64,000 bases of DNA, from contig OAPG01000023.1 of the NCBI GenBank assembly GCA_900208305.1, positions 1-64,000 of the forward strand. The letters run 5' to 3'. A program made the translations under genes and the position numbers. Below the pieces are notes generated by a model that was not told the origin of the DNA, searched no databases, and saw nothing but the letters and a program-made list of their open reading frames with translations. Positions 39,409 to 48,932 of this stretch are shown here, one piece after another. The stretch comes from Melanopsichium pennsylvanicum. Taxonomy: Eukaryota > Basidiomycota > Ustilaginomycetes > Ustilaginales. Position 1 is the stretch's first letter. Each line of letters starts with the position of its first letter.

Positions 39409-42042
39409 TTAGGCATCATAAGAAGGGGGATGAGGCGAAGTTCCGTACGCCGGAGGATGATGGTCGGCGTTTTGAACACCTGAGATCTGGTGTGAAGATG
39501 GCACGGGCATTTGTCGAGCCTCTCGCTGTCGGATCTGAGGTTGCGACGACGAAGAGTGCATCACACTGCGGGGGACACTGATGCCATCACTGCTGCTTTG
39601 CTGTCGAACCGCTTGGTCGAACGAAGGCACCGGATCTGCTTGCCCGCTACCGTCAGCATAAGGAGGTGGCTCATGATGTCCACTGCCGCCTCGGCTCTGC
39701 TGTGTACCGCCCAAATTGCTCTGCAGCAGATCGACGCCACCTGATACGACGGCTTCGTAAGATGGATGAGCTTCGTCTTCGTGCTGCATAGATGCCGTCA
39801 GAGATGATGGCGCGTCAAGGTCAAGGTACGTTGGATAGGTCTGAGGTGGGCTATGTGGCGGAAGCAGAGGATATTCTTCGCCTTGCTCCACGTCTCGCCT
39901 TCTGTCATCTATTGAGGCGAAGGCGTCAGTGTTCTGCAGACCTCGTGAGCCGGAGCCCGATACTACACCATGCTCTGTCCGACCTTGCGTGACAGACTGA
40001 CTCAGAGGCGAGAGCGGTGGTGGAGGATCGTTCTCGTCAGAAGCCAAGCCTAATCCCTCGTTCGATCCCATGTCCAACATAGCATACGCAGACGGTCCGT
40101 CTCTGGACGCTCGATGTGCAGCATCTATAGGAGGGGGCGGTAGGAAAGAGCCATCGCTCATAACACCCCCGGCCGGGAAATGGTCGGCAGGGTGGCGGTA
40201 TGCGAGGCGCGGCATTGCCAAACCTACACCTTCGACTTGAACTTCCACCTGCAAATCGTTTCGACTCTCGAGTAAGGTCGGTGGAGGCCTATCGTCGTGC
40301 GCAGATGCCTCAGAGGCCTGCAAGAATTGTCGCAGTTGCTCCAGACGTTCAGCATGATCCGTAGCATGAGCACTGGATCCAGCAGCACTTGAGCTGTTTG
40401 CAGCGTCGATGTAGTCGTCCAGGCCGTGTCCCACATCCTCGTAGCCATCATATTCGTCATCCATGCCAAAGTTAAGCAGATCGTTCGCGTCGCTGGTAGT
40501 CTGAGAGCCGGAAGCAACGGCACTTTCGTCTTCAGCGAGCATGCGGGCCTTTTCGGACCTTTTGAGCCTTTCCTTCTCTGACAGTGCACTCAAGGCGCCA
40601 TTCTGCAAGTCTGCAGTGAGATCTTCGAGAGCACCCGCAGCACCGGGAAGGATCTTGACCGATCTGCGACAGATGATGTCCCTACCCTCGCCGCGTCCAC
40701 CTTGAATACCGATCTTGATGCGTACCTCAAAGCTGACCTTGTGCATCAGGGTTTCCTGGCTGATGCTTTCGCAGCCGCCACCTCCGCCTCTACCGAATAC
40801 TGGACCTGAGGCCAATGCGTCGTGATCAGGATGAGGATGTGGCATGTTGGTCCGATCAAAAGGTGGATGTAGCGTGAGTCGCAGTAGCACTGGTCGCTGC
40901 GAATGGAAGCGACAGAGCTTGCCACTGTGTGCTAGCAGCGCTTCATACACATTTGGTTCGTTCGCTATGGCCTCGACTACCGACGCATCCCCTCGATCGC
41001 CAGCTGCCCCATTGACTCGCTTGGTGTGGATGAGCCGAACAAAATCCGCCTCGACCGCGCGCAACTTGAGGCCCTTTTCTGACACTGAAGTCTGGTCTGG
41101 TGGAGGGATGCGCACACGGATATCGATGGGTTCTGCACGCCGAAAGATGGTGCGATTGATGTGTGCGTACACCAGCGTCGGCTCTTTCTTAATCCAATTG
41201 TGAGGCTCAAGGGTGTACACCTCATTGGGTAGCGAAGCACCGTCAATTTCTGCAAGCTCGATCTCGTTCAGAGGCCCTGGTCTTGTGTAGCGTACAAGAT
41301 GAACTGGTACCTCTTTGACGGCATGGGGCAACTTATTAGAGTCCTCGCTGAAGAGCTGCGCAGTGAGAGTGTAGGTGAGGGAGCTGTCGCGAAGGTGAAC
41401 GCAATGGGGCAGGTCTTGTGTGAGAGGGAAGGAGAAGGGCATGGTCGAAGGCATGGTCGATAAGCTGGAATTGGATGTTGTCGACTCCTTATCGGCGTCC
41501 CATAGAACGAGAGTATGCGAGAAGAGCTCAATGACATCGTTGCGACTTGAACAAGCGCTAGCTGACTCTGTATTGTCTGGACGAGGTTCGGACTGCGAGT
41601 AAGAGTTGATTGCCTGCTCCTTTGCTTGGAGCTGAACGACACAGCGTGTGTATCTCCCTTTGCTCTTGGTCTCGGCATCGAGCTTGACGAGCACATCCCC
41701 CTTAAGCCAGGCCTGGAAGCCTTTGAGACCGAGGTAGCCGACCTGGAATGATGTGGAATCGCTTCGAGGTGCAATGTCGAAGAAGCTGTCGGAGCCAGGC
41801 GCGATGGTGTGTGATGATGATGATGCTTGAGATGATGGCCACTGTGGCGCTTCTACCCGGAGGCTGGTTGAGCTCACTTCTGAGTATGAGGGCAGAACAT
41901 TCTGTGTCGAGTGTTGCGATGAGCCAGACGACGCAATTGGTGTGGATAGTGACGATGTTGAAGTAGACTGAATGCCGGCAGGTACTGCTCTGAGGGGGAG
42001 AGCTAGAGCGGCTCTGGACTGCTGTTCCTGTGAGGTCGACAT
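39409..42042 (-). CDS. Arrestin-related trafficking adaptor (ART/alpha-arrestin)
   Basis: 877 residues, single exon. A low-complexity N-terminus of about 90 residues precedes an arrestin N-domain (YLGLKGFQAWLKGDVLVKL, then LPHCVHLRDSSLTYTLTAQLF) and an arrestin C-domain (EPTLVYAHINRTIFRRAEPIDIRVRIPPP, later VSFEVRIKIGIQGG and ICRRSVKILPG). The C-terminal 350 residues are disordered and carry PPxY-type motifs: PPPY in HHEPPPYADG, PPAY, and PPSY three residues from the end. Such motifs bind the WW domains of the Rsp5/Nedd4 ubiquitin ligase, so the protein probably directs ubiquitination and endocytosis of plasma-membrane transporters. Cargo is unknown. Confidence 0.88.
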   Translation of the reverse strand: MSTSQEQQSRAALALPLRAVPAGIQSTSTSSLSTPIASSGSSQHSTQNVLPSYSEVSSTSLRVEAPQWPSSQASSSSHTIAPGSDSFFDIAPRSDSTSFQVGYLGLKGFQAWLKGDVLVKLDAETKSKGRYTRCVVQLQAKEQAINSYSQSEPRPDNTESASACSSRNDVIELFSHTLVLWDADKESTTSNSSLSTMPSTMPFSFPLTQDLPHCVHLRDSSLTYTLTAQLFSEDSNKLPHAVKEVPVHLVRYTRPGPLNEIELAEIDGASLPNEVYTLEPHNWIKKEPTLVYAHINRTIFRRAEPIDIRVRIPPPDQTSVSEKGLKLRAVEADFVRLIHTKRVNGAAGDRGDASVVEAIANEPNVYEALLAHSGKLCRFHSQRPVLLRLTLHPPFDRTNMPHPHPDHDALASGPVFGRGGGGGCESISQETLMHKVSFEVRIKIGIQGGRGEGRDIICRRSVKILPGAAGALEDLTADLQNGALSALSEKERLKRSEKARMLAEDESAVASGSQTTSDANDLLNFGMDDEYDGYEDVGHGLDDYIDAANSSSAAGSSAHATDHAERLEQLRQFLQASEASAHDDRPPPTLLESRNDLQVEVQVEGVGLAMPRLAYRHPADHFPAGGVMSDGSFLPPPPIDAAHRASRDGPSAYAMLDMGSNEGLGLASDENDPPPPLSPLSQSVTQGRTEHGVVSGSGSRGLQNTDAFASIDDRRRDVEQGEEYPLLPPHSPPQTYPTYLDLDAPSSLTASMQHEDEAHPSYEAVVSGGVDLLQSNLGGTQQSRGGSGHHEPPPYADGSGQADPVPSFDQAVRQQSSSDGISVPRSVMHSSSSQPQIRQREARQMPVPSSHQISGVQNADHHPPAYGTSPHPPSYDA

Positions 42043-42485
42043 TGTATCGATGAAGGCGACCGTGAAAACATGGGCTGAGTCCTTCTATGATAAGCGGTGT
42101 GCAGCGATCAAGCCGATGAGAGGGTTAGATAACGCGGCCCAGCCAGTTTGGCCGCTAGGCCCTTTGATTGAAAGAGAATCGGCTAGTCCCGACACTTCAT
42201 TCGAGGAATGGATCGATTCGATGTTGTCTTTAATAATGTGAATGTGAAGCTAAATCGGCCACTCCGAAAGATTTGTGCTGGTGGCCGTAAGCACGGTGTG
42301 ACTACAGCCCCGCACAGCTTTCAAGTGTCGAGAACCAATACTGCAACGAGATTCGGAACATCCGTCACAAAAAATAATAAACCAATGTGGAGCTGTGGTG
42401 TGCAATGTGTCTTGTTTGTCGCTCTGCAGCTAAGCCCTCTTTCGTGCTCTTCCACACTGAGCATTTCGTACCTTCATTTGTGGTT

Positions 42486-42525
<40 letters not shown>

Positions 42526-42724
42526 CCCAGAAAATATACCTCACACCACGCCTCACTCATACTACACTAGGTGATCGTGGCTGCGCTGCCAAGCTAACGC
42601 AGTCTGAAGGTCATACGTGCCATCGTAAATTGAACTTGGCTTCTCGATCACTCTGCCCCCCATATCACACTCAGTGCCTTCCAAGATGCGACGGGTTATA
42701 TTCTAGGAGCGGGTTTTGTACTGC
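42043..42724. other. Spacer with long poly(T) tract
   Basis: Promoter of the arrestin gene and 3' flank of MDM35. The main feature is the 38-base T run at 42488-42525. No supported gene. Confidence 0.5.
42488..42525. repeat. Poly(T) homopolymer tract
   Basis: About 38 consecutive T residues, the longest homopolymer in the window. No target-site duplication was obvious around it, so a retroposed poly(A) origin is only a possibility. Length may be inexact owing to sequencing. Confidence 0.9.
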
Positions 42725-43547
42725 CTAATCTCTGGCAGCAGGGAAAGGGAAGGGGGGATTGTTGGGCCTTGGATCCGCTTGACGCTGATGGTCGAATGGG
42801 AATGGATTCTCTTTGCGTGCCTGTTGAATGAGATCGTCCAGCCCTCTTTCTGTGACCGCTTTCTGTAGAGTTCAATGCACAACGCAGGGTCATAAAACGG
42901 CGAAAAAAAAACATGAGAAAAGCATTGTTAGCATGATTCTCTTCCAATCATTTGCTTATACATAACACATTGTCCATGACCAGGTTGAAGCTGAAGCACC
43001 TCCGCCAATGGAAATTGTCCGAGCTTACCTTCACACATGCCTGATAGTCCTTGAAGAGTCTCCCACAATCGCTATCGTATCGTTCCATGATCTGCTTCTT
43101 TCTTGCCTCCATGTCCGTTTCGTCATGCATCGAAGTCGCACTCGTACTTGTCAAACTTGAGCTTGAGTCCGAGAACCAGCTGCTTGATGTCTTGCTCCCA
43201 CCCGTGCCCACAGACGATGATGCTAATGAAGCTGCACTAGAACCGCTCGTATCTGCCGCTGTTTCACTTTGTTTCTGCTGCTGTCGAATCTGATCATCCC
43301 CTATAGCTAGGTAATCCTTGAACCACAGATTGAAGCAAGAGTCGTAACGATGTTTGAGAGAAGTACATTCAGGTGAGAGCGACGAGATGGCGCCCAGTCC
43401 AGCCGCCCCTTTGGTTGCCCATTCGGATTCGTTCGTGAACGGTGCGAGGGAGGGGGGTGGGATTGAAGGCCTGGATGTGGACGTGCTTGCAGTTGCACTC
43501 GCCTCCGTGGTTGGCTGAGGCTGGTCTTTGTTTTTGGAGAACCACAT
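42725..43547 (-). CDS. MDM35: Mdm35/TRIAP1-like twin-CX9C intermembrane-space protein
   Basis: 218 residues from exons 43547-43029 and 42862-42725 (166-base intron, GTAAGC donor). Mdm35 partners Ups1/Ups2 to shuttle phosphatidic acid and phosphatidylserine across the mitochondrial intermembrane space. The two CX9C motifs are C61-C71 (ECTSLKHRYDSC, then FNLWFKDYL) and C161-C171 (DCGRLFKDYQAC), and the spliced tail reads KAVTERGLDDLIQQARKENPF, all characteristic. The protein is more than twice the usual 80-95 residues: there is a Thr/Ser/Pro-rich N-terminal extension of about 55 residues and an 89-residue Gln- and Ser-rich spacer between the CX9C motifs, normally about 25-30. Start at the first ATG (MWFSKNK); 43548-43685 upstream is open but without an ATG. 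Confidence 0.9.
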
Positions 43548-45201
43548 CGTTCGGTTCAAAAATAGCGGAAGATGTGACTGTGATGATGGGAAAGGTCTAG
43601 CTAAGCGTGGGGATGAGCAAAGAGTCGAAGGGACGAGGACCCTGATACCAAGGTCCGATTGCGGCCAAAGCACTGCAAGTTGCATGCATGCTTAACGTGT
43701 TAGGATCTTCTTCCTGCCCTTTCAACCGCTTTCTGGACCGGTAAAGTTGGCAGCGTCTGTGCATATTTCTCAACAGTCGTGGCTGAAAAAAGAATCTTGG
43801 TATGTTAGATTCCAGTCAGACTTATCAGACAAATACCCCTCGGACCCAAACTCAGCAATAGCCGCCACGGGATCGAGCATTGAAGAAGCATGCTGCTGCT
43901 CACACGTACCATCACACACCTCACAAGCAGTTGTGGCTCTTCCGGCTCGGTCATCTTCGAGACACAACCACGCAGAATTTGGACTCGACCCAAACATAAT
44001 GATCGACAGCTGTCTCACGTCGCAAAACCTCTCACGCATGATATCCCCTTTTTTCCCGTTGTCTGAACTACACATCATTGTTCTCTATCATTCGAATCAA
44101 TCTTCATGGCCGTCTTTTGGAAGCGTCCATGATGGAGACAGACATGTATATAAACTCACACTCATCTTGCATTTCTTGCAATGGATCGGCACTAGTTAGT
44201 TCTACAATACACCCCGGTATTTGGAACTCTCACAGTCAGTATACGGGTGGGTATCAAAGCGGTTCATTCATCTGGTCATACAAATATAGATTTGACGAAC
44301 TCTTCGAGTCGTGGCAGAATATTTATTGCACAGACGTGCCATGGCATTGGCAGGCCAAGACTCGTAAACCCAATTCGCCGACAGGCCATGTGGGATAGAC
44401 GAATCAGATGAATCAGCGATCTAGTCGAAAGCAACGATGCAGAAGTAGAAGTCAGCATTCCCGCTCAATCGTCAACAATCATGAACGATCAAGAAATCAG
44501 CGGTGGAATGGCTCCGGCGCAGTGCGATTGTGCAACCCACAACTCTCGATTCTCTTGGAACAATTTGAGCTCGAGAGGGCGTTTTGAAGATCCATCATAT
44601 AGGAGCGAAAGACGTTTGTTTAGATGGAAGGATGTTCGCATTGGTCCGTGGACCTCGATTTGAACTATGCTTGTTTTTCTTGGTATAATCCTTTGGATCC
44701 GTGTAGGATACATAGCACAAGGGCTCGCCCGTGACACATTTCGCCGTGCTATTACCACGCTGGTTCTTCGCAAGATTGGTGAGACTTACCTGAAGTATCG
44801 TGCAGGGGTCAAGGGATGACGGACCCCTGAGCCGTTGATGTGGTTAGAAAGAGACAAGGATGGGACTCAGCCTTGGACAGGTTTGGCCGTTCCTCAATTT
44901 TTTATTTTTATTTTTTCCTTTTCCTTTTCCTTTTCCTTTTGTTTTTCGTCTCGCAGCGAGGGCTCGTTGAGCCGCAGCGCTAAGTCAAATCGATCGGAGG
45001 ATGAAGCCAGAATGAAACCGATTCCAGCTAGATCAAGCGTTCTACACTCACATACTCCACACCCGTGTTCGGATCTTCTGACTTTCTTTCAGCCGGTCCC
45101 GCCGAGTCATTTGTTATCCTGAGGTTTGACTCACACTGCCAACAAACAACCCTCTTCCTCTCGATCGAACTACGGCAAAACTTACACTGGCTAGGACCGA
45201 C
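43548..45201. other. Divergent intergenic region MDM35-NRK1
   Basis: 1.65 kb. It contains the questionable small reading frame at 44481-44819 (listed separately) and a pyrimidine hexanucleotide microsatellite (CCTTTT units) at about 44917-44942. Otherwise nothing recognised. Confidence 0.5.
44481..44819 (+). other. Possible small membrane-protein gene or relic
   Basis: A 60-codon ATG frame (MNDQEISGG...) ends in TGA at 44661-44663. Four bases later, in the same frame, a 50-codon ATG frame begins (MLVFLGIILWIRVGYIAQGL...), ending at 44819. The second part has a short hydrophobic helix and a basic helical tail. A possible 63-base intron (GTCCGT...GTGTAG, weak donor) would join the two in frame without the stop. 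It could be a real small gene, a decayed one, or chance; no family recognised. Confidence 0.25.
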
Positions 45202-46213
45202 ATGGCAGTATCGAGCGCAGCCTCGAACTCGCGCATAGTCGTAGTCGGCGTTGGCGGTGCTACGTGTTCTGGCAAGACCACCCTGGCCAAATATCTCCTC
45301 CAAATCCTGAATTCATCTCATGAAGTTTCAACCAGCAACACCATCAGCGGAAGCGGTATCAAAGATGCTTTCATCCTGCATCAAGACGATTTTGCACCAC
45401 CGGAAGCGACGTTGCCAGTGAATGAGCAGTATGGCGTCACTGACTGGGATCATCCTCCCACTGCAGTAAGTGATGAACCTTTCCTGGCTCAGAAATCAAA
45501 ACTGAGACCATAGACTGTAGACTTACCATTTCGCATTCTGTGTATCGGTTCAGATCGACTACAAGCGAATGTGCCAGACCATCAACCACATAAAAAGCAC
45601 CGGATCTTTCCCACCCGACTTCTCCTCTCATGACCATCTCAACTCTCAACCCGATTGTCCTATCTCTCAAGACGTTTTCACTAAGTGGAAGACCAGATTC
45701 GCCTCTCTAGCAGCAAATGGCTCTCCTTCTTCTGCTTCTTTCAAATCACCAGCAGGAGGAATTCAAGTGATGCTAGCTGATGGTTTCCTGCTGTACTACG
45801 ATCCAGCGGTAAGATCGACTATGGACGTCAAAGTTTTCCTGCGCACCCCTCGAGGCGTGCTGAAACAAAGGCGAGAGCAGAGATTTGGGTATGCAACAGC
45901 AGAAGGCACTGTCTGGAAGGATCCGGAAGGCTATTTCGACAACATTGTTTGGCCGGCGTACGAATTGGCGCATAGAGGCGTCTTTGAGCACGAGGATGTA
46001 GAAAAGGGCAAGCCGATCAAGCAAAGCGCGAGCGAGAGCCTAGTGCCAGGTGGGACAGTCGAAGACTTGATTGTGCTAGATGCAGATCCGACACAAGTGC
46101 AGAAAGAGGCGCGGGAAGGGGGAGCAACTGAGTCGACGTTTTCCAAAGAAATGACGCTTCTAGTGGATCAGACTTGTCAGGCGATACTCGACTATCTCAC
46201 AACAAAGCTCTGA
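45202..46213 (+). CDS. NRK1: Nicotinamide riboside kinase
   Basis: Phosphorylates nicotinamide riboside to NMN in NAD salvage (cytosolic). Exons 45202-45465 and 45554-46213 (88-base intron, GTAAGT...TTCAG) give 307 residues. The P-loop is G-G-A-T-C-S-G-K-T at 18-26, following the VVVGVGG strand. The NRK/uridine kinase-like signature FILHQDDFAPPEATLPV and the D-W-D-H-P-x-A-I-D segment, spanning the splice junction, identify Nrk rather than uridine kinase. GFLLYYDPAV and the LRTPRGVLKQRREQRFGY lid arginines follow, then DPEGYFDNIVWPAYE, another family hallmark. Fungal Nrk1 is typically about 240 residues; the excess is an insertion of about 40 residues after the splice junction and a longer C-terminus. 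Confidence 0.93.
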
Positions 46214-47030
46214 TTGACAACAGCACGATATAGTTGCAATATAATGTACTTCTTATCTTGACAGCCAGCTCATGTCGCAAGCAAGCATTGAAAGATTAAA
46301 TATCTGTGTGTGTGTATGCATGTAAACATGTATTCGAGTCGATCGGGCCTGATTCTGCGATCGTGCATAGTGCCGATGCTAGACATTGGCATTTGTTCAC
46401 ATTTCAAAGCTATGCATTTTCAGTTATTAATTTTTCAACTCGATTCACAAAATTTGTATGTAATCCTGTGTCAAAGGTCCAAATTTGGCTTGAAGAGACT
46501 GGTTCTTATCGCTCTGGCAAGGCGCGAATTTTTTACCTTTGCGAGACTTAGAGGCGCAGCAGTTCTAGCTTGAATTGGATGAGCTGAGACTGGCCTCGAA
46601 GCGTGAAATTTTTGGCTTTTTGGTTGGCAGGGCTTCCATGCGTAGCAGTGGGGATGTTTGGCTTTCTTCTCAGCCTTTCGCAGAATGCAACTGTTTCGCA
46701 TTTACAATTTGGCGACCTTTTCCATCCTTCTACCTGATCCACCATACCCCCTTTTCGTCACCTACAAAGCAGCACCAAATCATCCGCATCTGCTACACAC
46801 TCTTGACGACACACTCTCATCACTGGCTCCAGATTTTCGTTTTCATATCGGTCACGGGCACACTTTTGGTCTCCTCGACAACGCATTAGTTGAGCATTCA
46901 TAGCGGGAATTGGCATTGAAGAATCACTTTTCTACGCCGTCCAGACTTCCATCTTGGTCTAGTCGCACCGCCATTCATCAGCATTCATCTTCCTCAGCTT
47001 GATCTACTCGAGTGAAATTACAGCATAAAA
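46214..47030. other. Spacer between NRK1 and eIF4E
   Basis: 3' flank of NRK1 and promoter of the eIF4E gene. CT-rich towards the eIF4E start, as is common for translation-factor promoters. No gene seen. Confidence 0.5.
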
Positions 47031-47861
47031 ATGTCGTCCACTGATCTGCCTAAAGCACCCGCTGACGCTTCCAAGGCCGCCCTTGACTCGGCTGTCGACC
47101 AAACTGTCAACGGTACTAACGCTGCCACCTCCTCCGAGGATGCCGCCCCCGCTGCCTCAAAGAACAAATCGTCTTCCGAATATCGCACCGTTTTCAGCGA
47201 TGCCAACAACTTCAACGTCAAGCATCCTCTGTACAATTCTTGGACACTTTGGTTCGACAACCCTTCCCAGAAGGGACTTGCATCCGCACGCGGTAACAAG
47301 GAGAGTTGGGGAGACGACATGAACAAGGTGGTAGATTTTGACAGTGTTGAGGAATTCTGGGGTCTTTACAACAACGTCGTACCCCCTTCCGAATTGCCTC
47401 AAAAAGCAAATTACTATCTGTTTAAAGATGGTGTTAAACCAGCTTGGGAAGATCCGGCTAATACCAACGGTGGCAAATGGTCGATCCAACTTCCGCGTGA
47501 CAAGACCAAGGCGGTCATCGACAAGTTGTGGCTTTACACCATGCTGGCCGCCATCGGAGAAACACTAGAGGCACCTTTCCCCGACGGTGTCCCTCCACCG
47601 AGTTCCAGTCCCGAAGACGAGTTGGTGACGGGTGTCATCATGAGTGCCAGGGCCAACTTTTATAGGATTGCTATTTGGACAAGAAAGGCAGAGGACACGG
47701 AAGAGCTGGCAGTCAAATTGTTGGATATTGGCAAACAATTCAAGGCCAATGTGTTGGGATACGACATTGATGCAAAGATCGGCAGTGGTTTGACCAGCGA
47801 CGTCGAATTCCAGAGTCATAAGGAGAGCGAGAAGAAGAGGGGTAAGAAGACTGTTGTCTAA
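47031..47861 (+). CDS. EIF4E: Translation initiation factor eIF4E, cap-binding protein
   Basis: 276 residues, single exon. Binds the mRNA 7-methylguanosine cap and eIF4G to start translation. After a Ser/Ala-rich N-terminal extension of about 60 residues the family core begins: VKHPLYNSWTLWFDNP, VEEFWGLYNNVVPPSEL (eIF4G-binding face), YYLFKDGVKPAWEDPANTNGGKW (cap-stacking Trp and Trp-Glu pair), then LWLYTMLAAIGE and VTGVIMSARANFYRIAIWTRKA (phosphate-binding basic residues). The four key tryptophans are present. ATG context (aaaa-ATG-t) is good. Confidence 0.96.
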   Translation: MSSTDLPKAPADASKAALDSAVDQTVNGTNAATSSEDAAPAASKNKSSSEYRTVFSDANNFNVKHPLYNSWTLWFDNPSQKGLASARGNKESWGDDMNKVVDFDSVEEFWGLYNNVVPPSELPQKANYYLFKDGVKPAWEDPANTNGGKWSIQLPRDKTKAVIDKLWLYTMLAAIGETLEAPFPDGVPPPSSSPEDELVTGVIMSARANFYRIAIWTRKAEDTEELAVKLLDIGKQFKANVLGYDIDAKIGSGLTSDVEFQSHKESEKKRGKKTVV

Positions 47862-47923
47862 GCTGCATATTAGCAGCTGCAGCAGTGGTATCATTTCAAG
47901 CTGGTATTGTTGATGTTCAAAAT

Positions 47924-47976
47924 ATGTGTGTGTGTGTGTGCGACCCTAACCCTAAAACACACACTCACTCACACAT
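47924..47976. repeat. GT/AC microsatellites flanking an interstitial telomere motif
   Basis: A (TG)n run at 47924-47940 is followed by CGACCCTAACCCTAAAA (two CCCTAA units, 47944-47955) and then CACACACTCACTCACACA. The GT and AC parts are complementary and could fold into a hairpin with the telomere motif in the loop. Confidence 0.8.
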
Positions 47977-48103
47977 ACGCGCGCTTTTCCACTTCACCGT
48001 ACGGAACGGAAAGGGCGCTCTCTTTTCCCCATCGCAAGCTACTCTTTCCATGTACTGTACATATACTTATTCGAGTCAAACTCCGGCGATGAGATGCAGG
48101 AAA

Positions 48104-48128
48104 TGTGTATGTGTGTGTGTGTGTGTGT
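48104..48128. repeat. (GT)n microsatellite
   Basis: GTGTATGTGTGTGTGTGTGTGTG-type tract with one A interruption. Confidence 0.9.
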
Positions 48129-48635
48129 TGCCTCTTTTCATGGAAAGATGCTGTAATTCATGTCCAAAGTGCAAGTATGTTGGCCTCTCGACGAAAGCCG
48201 AGATTGGGAAAAGGTCGAAGTCGGGCGATGTCAAATGGGCATTGTAAAGCCGAAACGTACGTATCAGTTACGGGCGTCTTTTTCTCGACTTGCCACATGG
48301 ATCTCGTGTGTGTGAATTCAATATGAAATGTTGATTCGAATTTGAGCTGTGCTGGATGATTTAGCGCTTGGATGACGCTTGTGACAGATGCTCTTTGGAT
48401 GTTTGGATGATGGTTCACGCGTGTCGATGCTGGAAGCTGAATTCTGTCCAGTACCAGTGACAATACGTCGTAAATCTTGTTGAAACATACTTTTCGGTTG
48501 TCATACTTGGTCGTTTGTTGTTCCCGGGCTCTTTGCCAAACGAGGTCGAGTGCATATCAAACTCTGTACTATTGTCTTTTGTTCAACACGCCAGCTGAAT
48601 CTTTACACGGCTCTCCTCGCTCCATATAATTTGAG

Positions 48636-48932
48636 ATGCGCTCTGTGAGGTTTTTTTTTGGTTTACTTGTCCTCGCCTACGTTCATGTGTTCGAAGTGCA
48701 TGTCAACCTCGCTGCACTGCCAAAGACTGCAAAGGCGGACCATTTCAGAAAATCAATAGGGCCTGTTTTGCAACCTCGCGTTTGGTCTCGCGATTCGAAA
48801 GGGGGGTCTGTAACGTCTGCGAAGACGACAGTAGGCTTTTTTAATTGTCACATCTCACCAACTCACTCGATGCTGCGCCGAAAAAGTTGTTGGTGGCCTC
48901 AACCTAGACGAATGCGTGCATGTCGTTCCTAA
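48636..48932 (+). CDS. Candidate small secreted protein (weak)
   Basis: 98-codon ATG frame. The N-terminus (MRSVRFFFGLLVLAYVHVFEVHVNLAALP) has the basic start, hydrophobic core and small residues of a signal peptide. The mature part is basic, with two cysteines (positions near 69 and 85), and resembles nothing known. It stands alone in a gap where a gene would fit. Against it: the hydrophobic core partly comes from a T run, the AT-rich CATATAATTT lies only about 15 bases before the ATG, and the downstream composition is not clearly coding. Confidence 0.25.
   Translation: MRSVRFFFGLLVLAYVHVFEVHVNLAALPKTAKADHFRKSIGPVLQPRVWSRDSKGGSVTSAKTTVGFFNCHISPTHSMLRRKSCWWPQPRRMRACRS

Noticed and set aside
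42488..42525. Poly(T) run as the tail of a retrotransposed gene copy
   Set aside because: No target-site duplication and no coding remnant next to the run; simple homopolymer expansion explains it as well.
48595..48645. CATATAATTT as TATA box for the small secreted-protein candidate
   Set aside because: It lies only about 15 bases before the candidate ATG, too close for a TATA box of that start codon.
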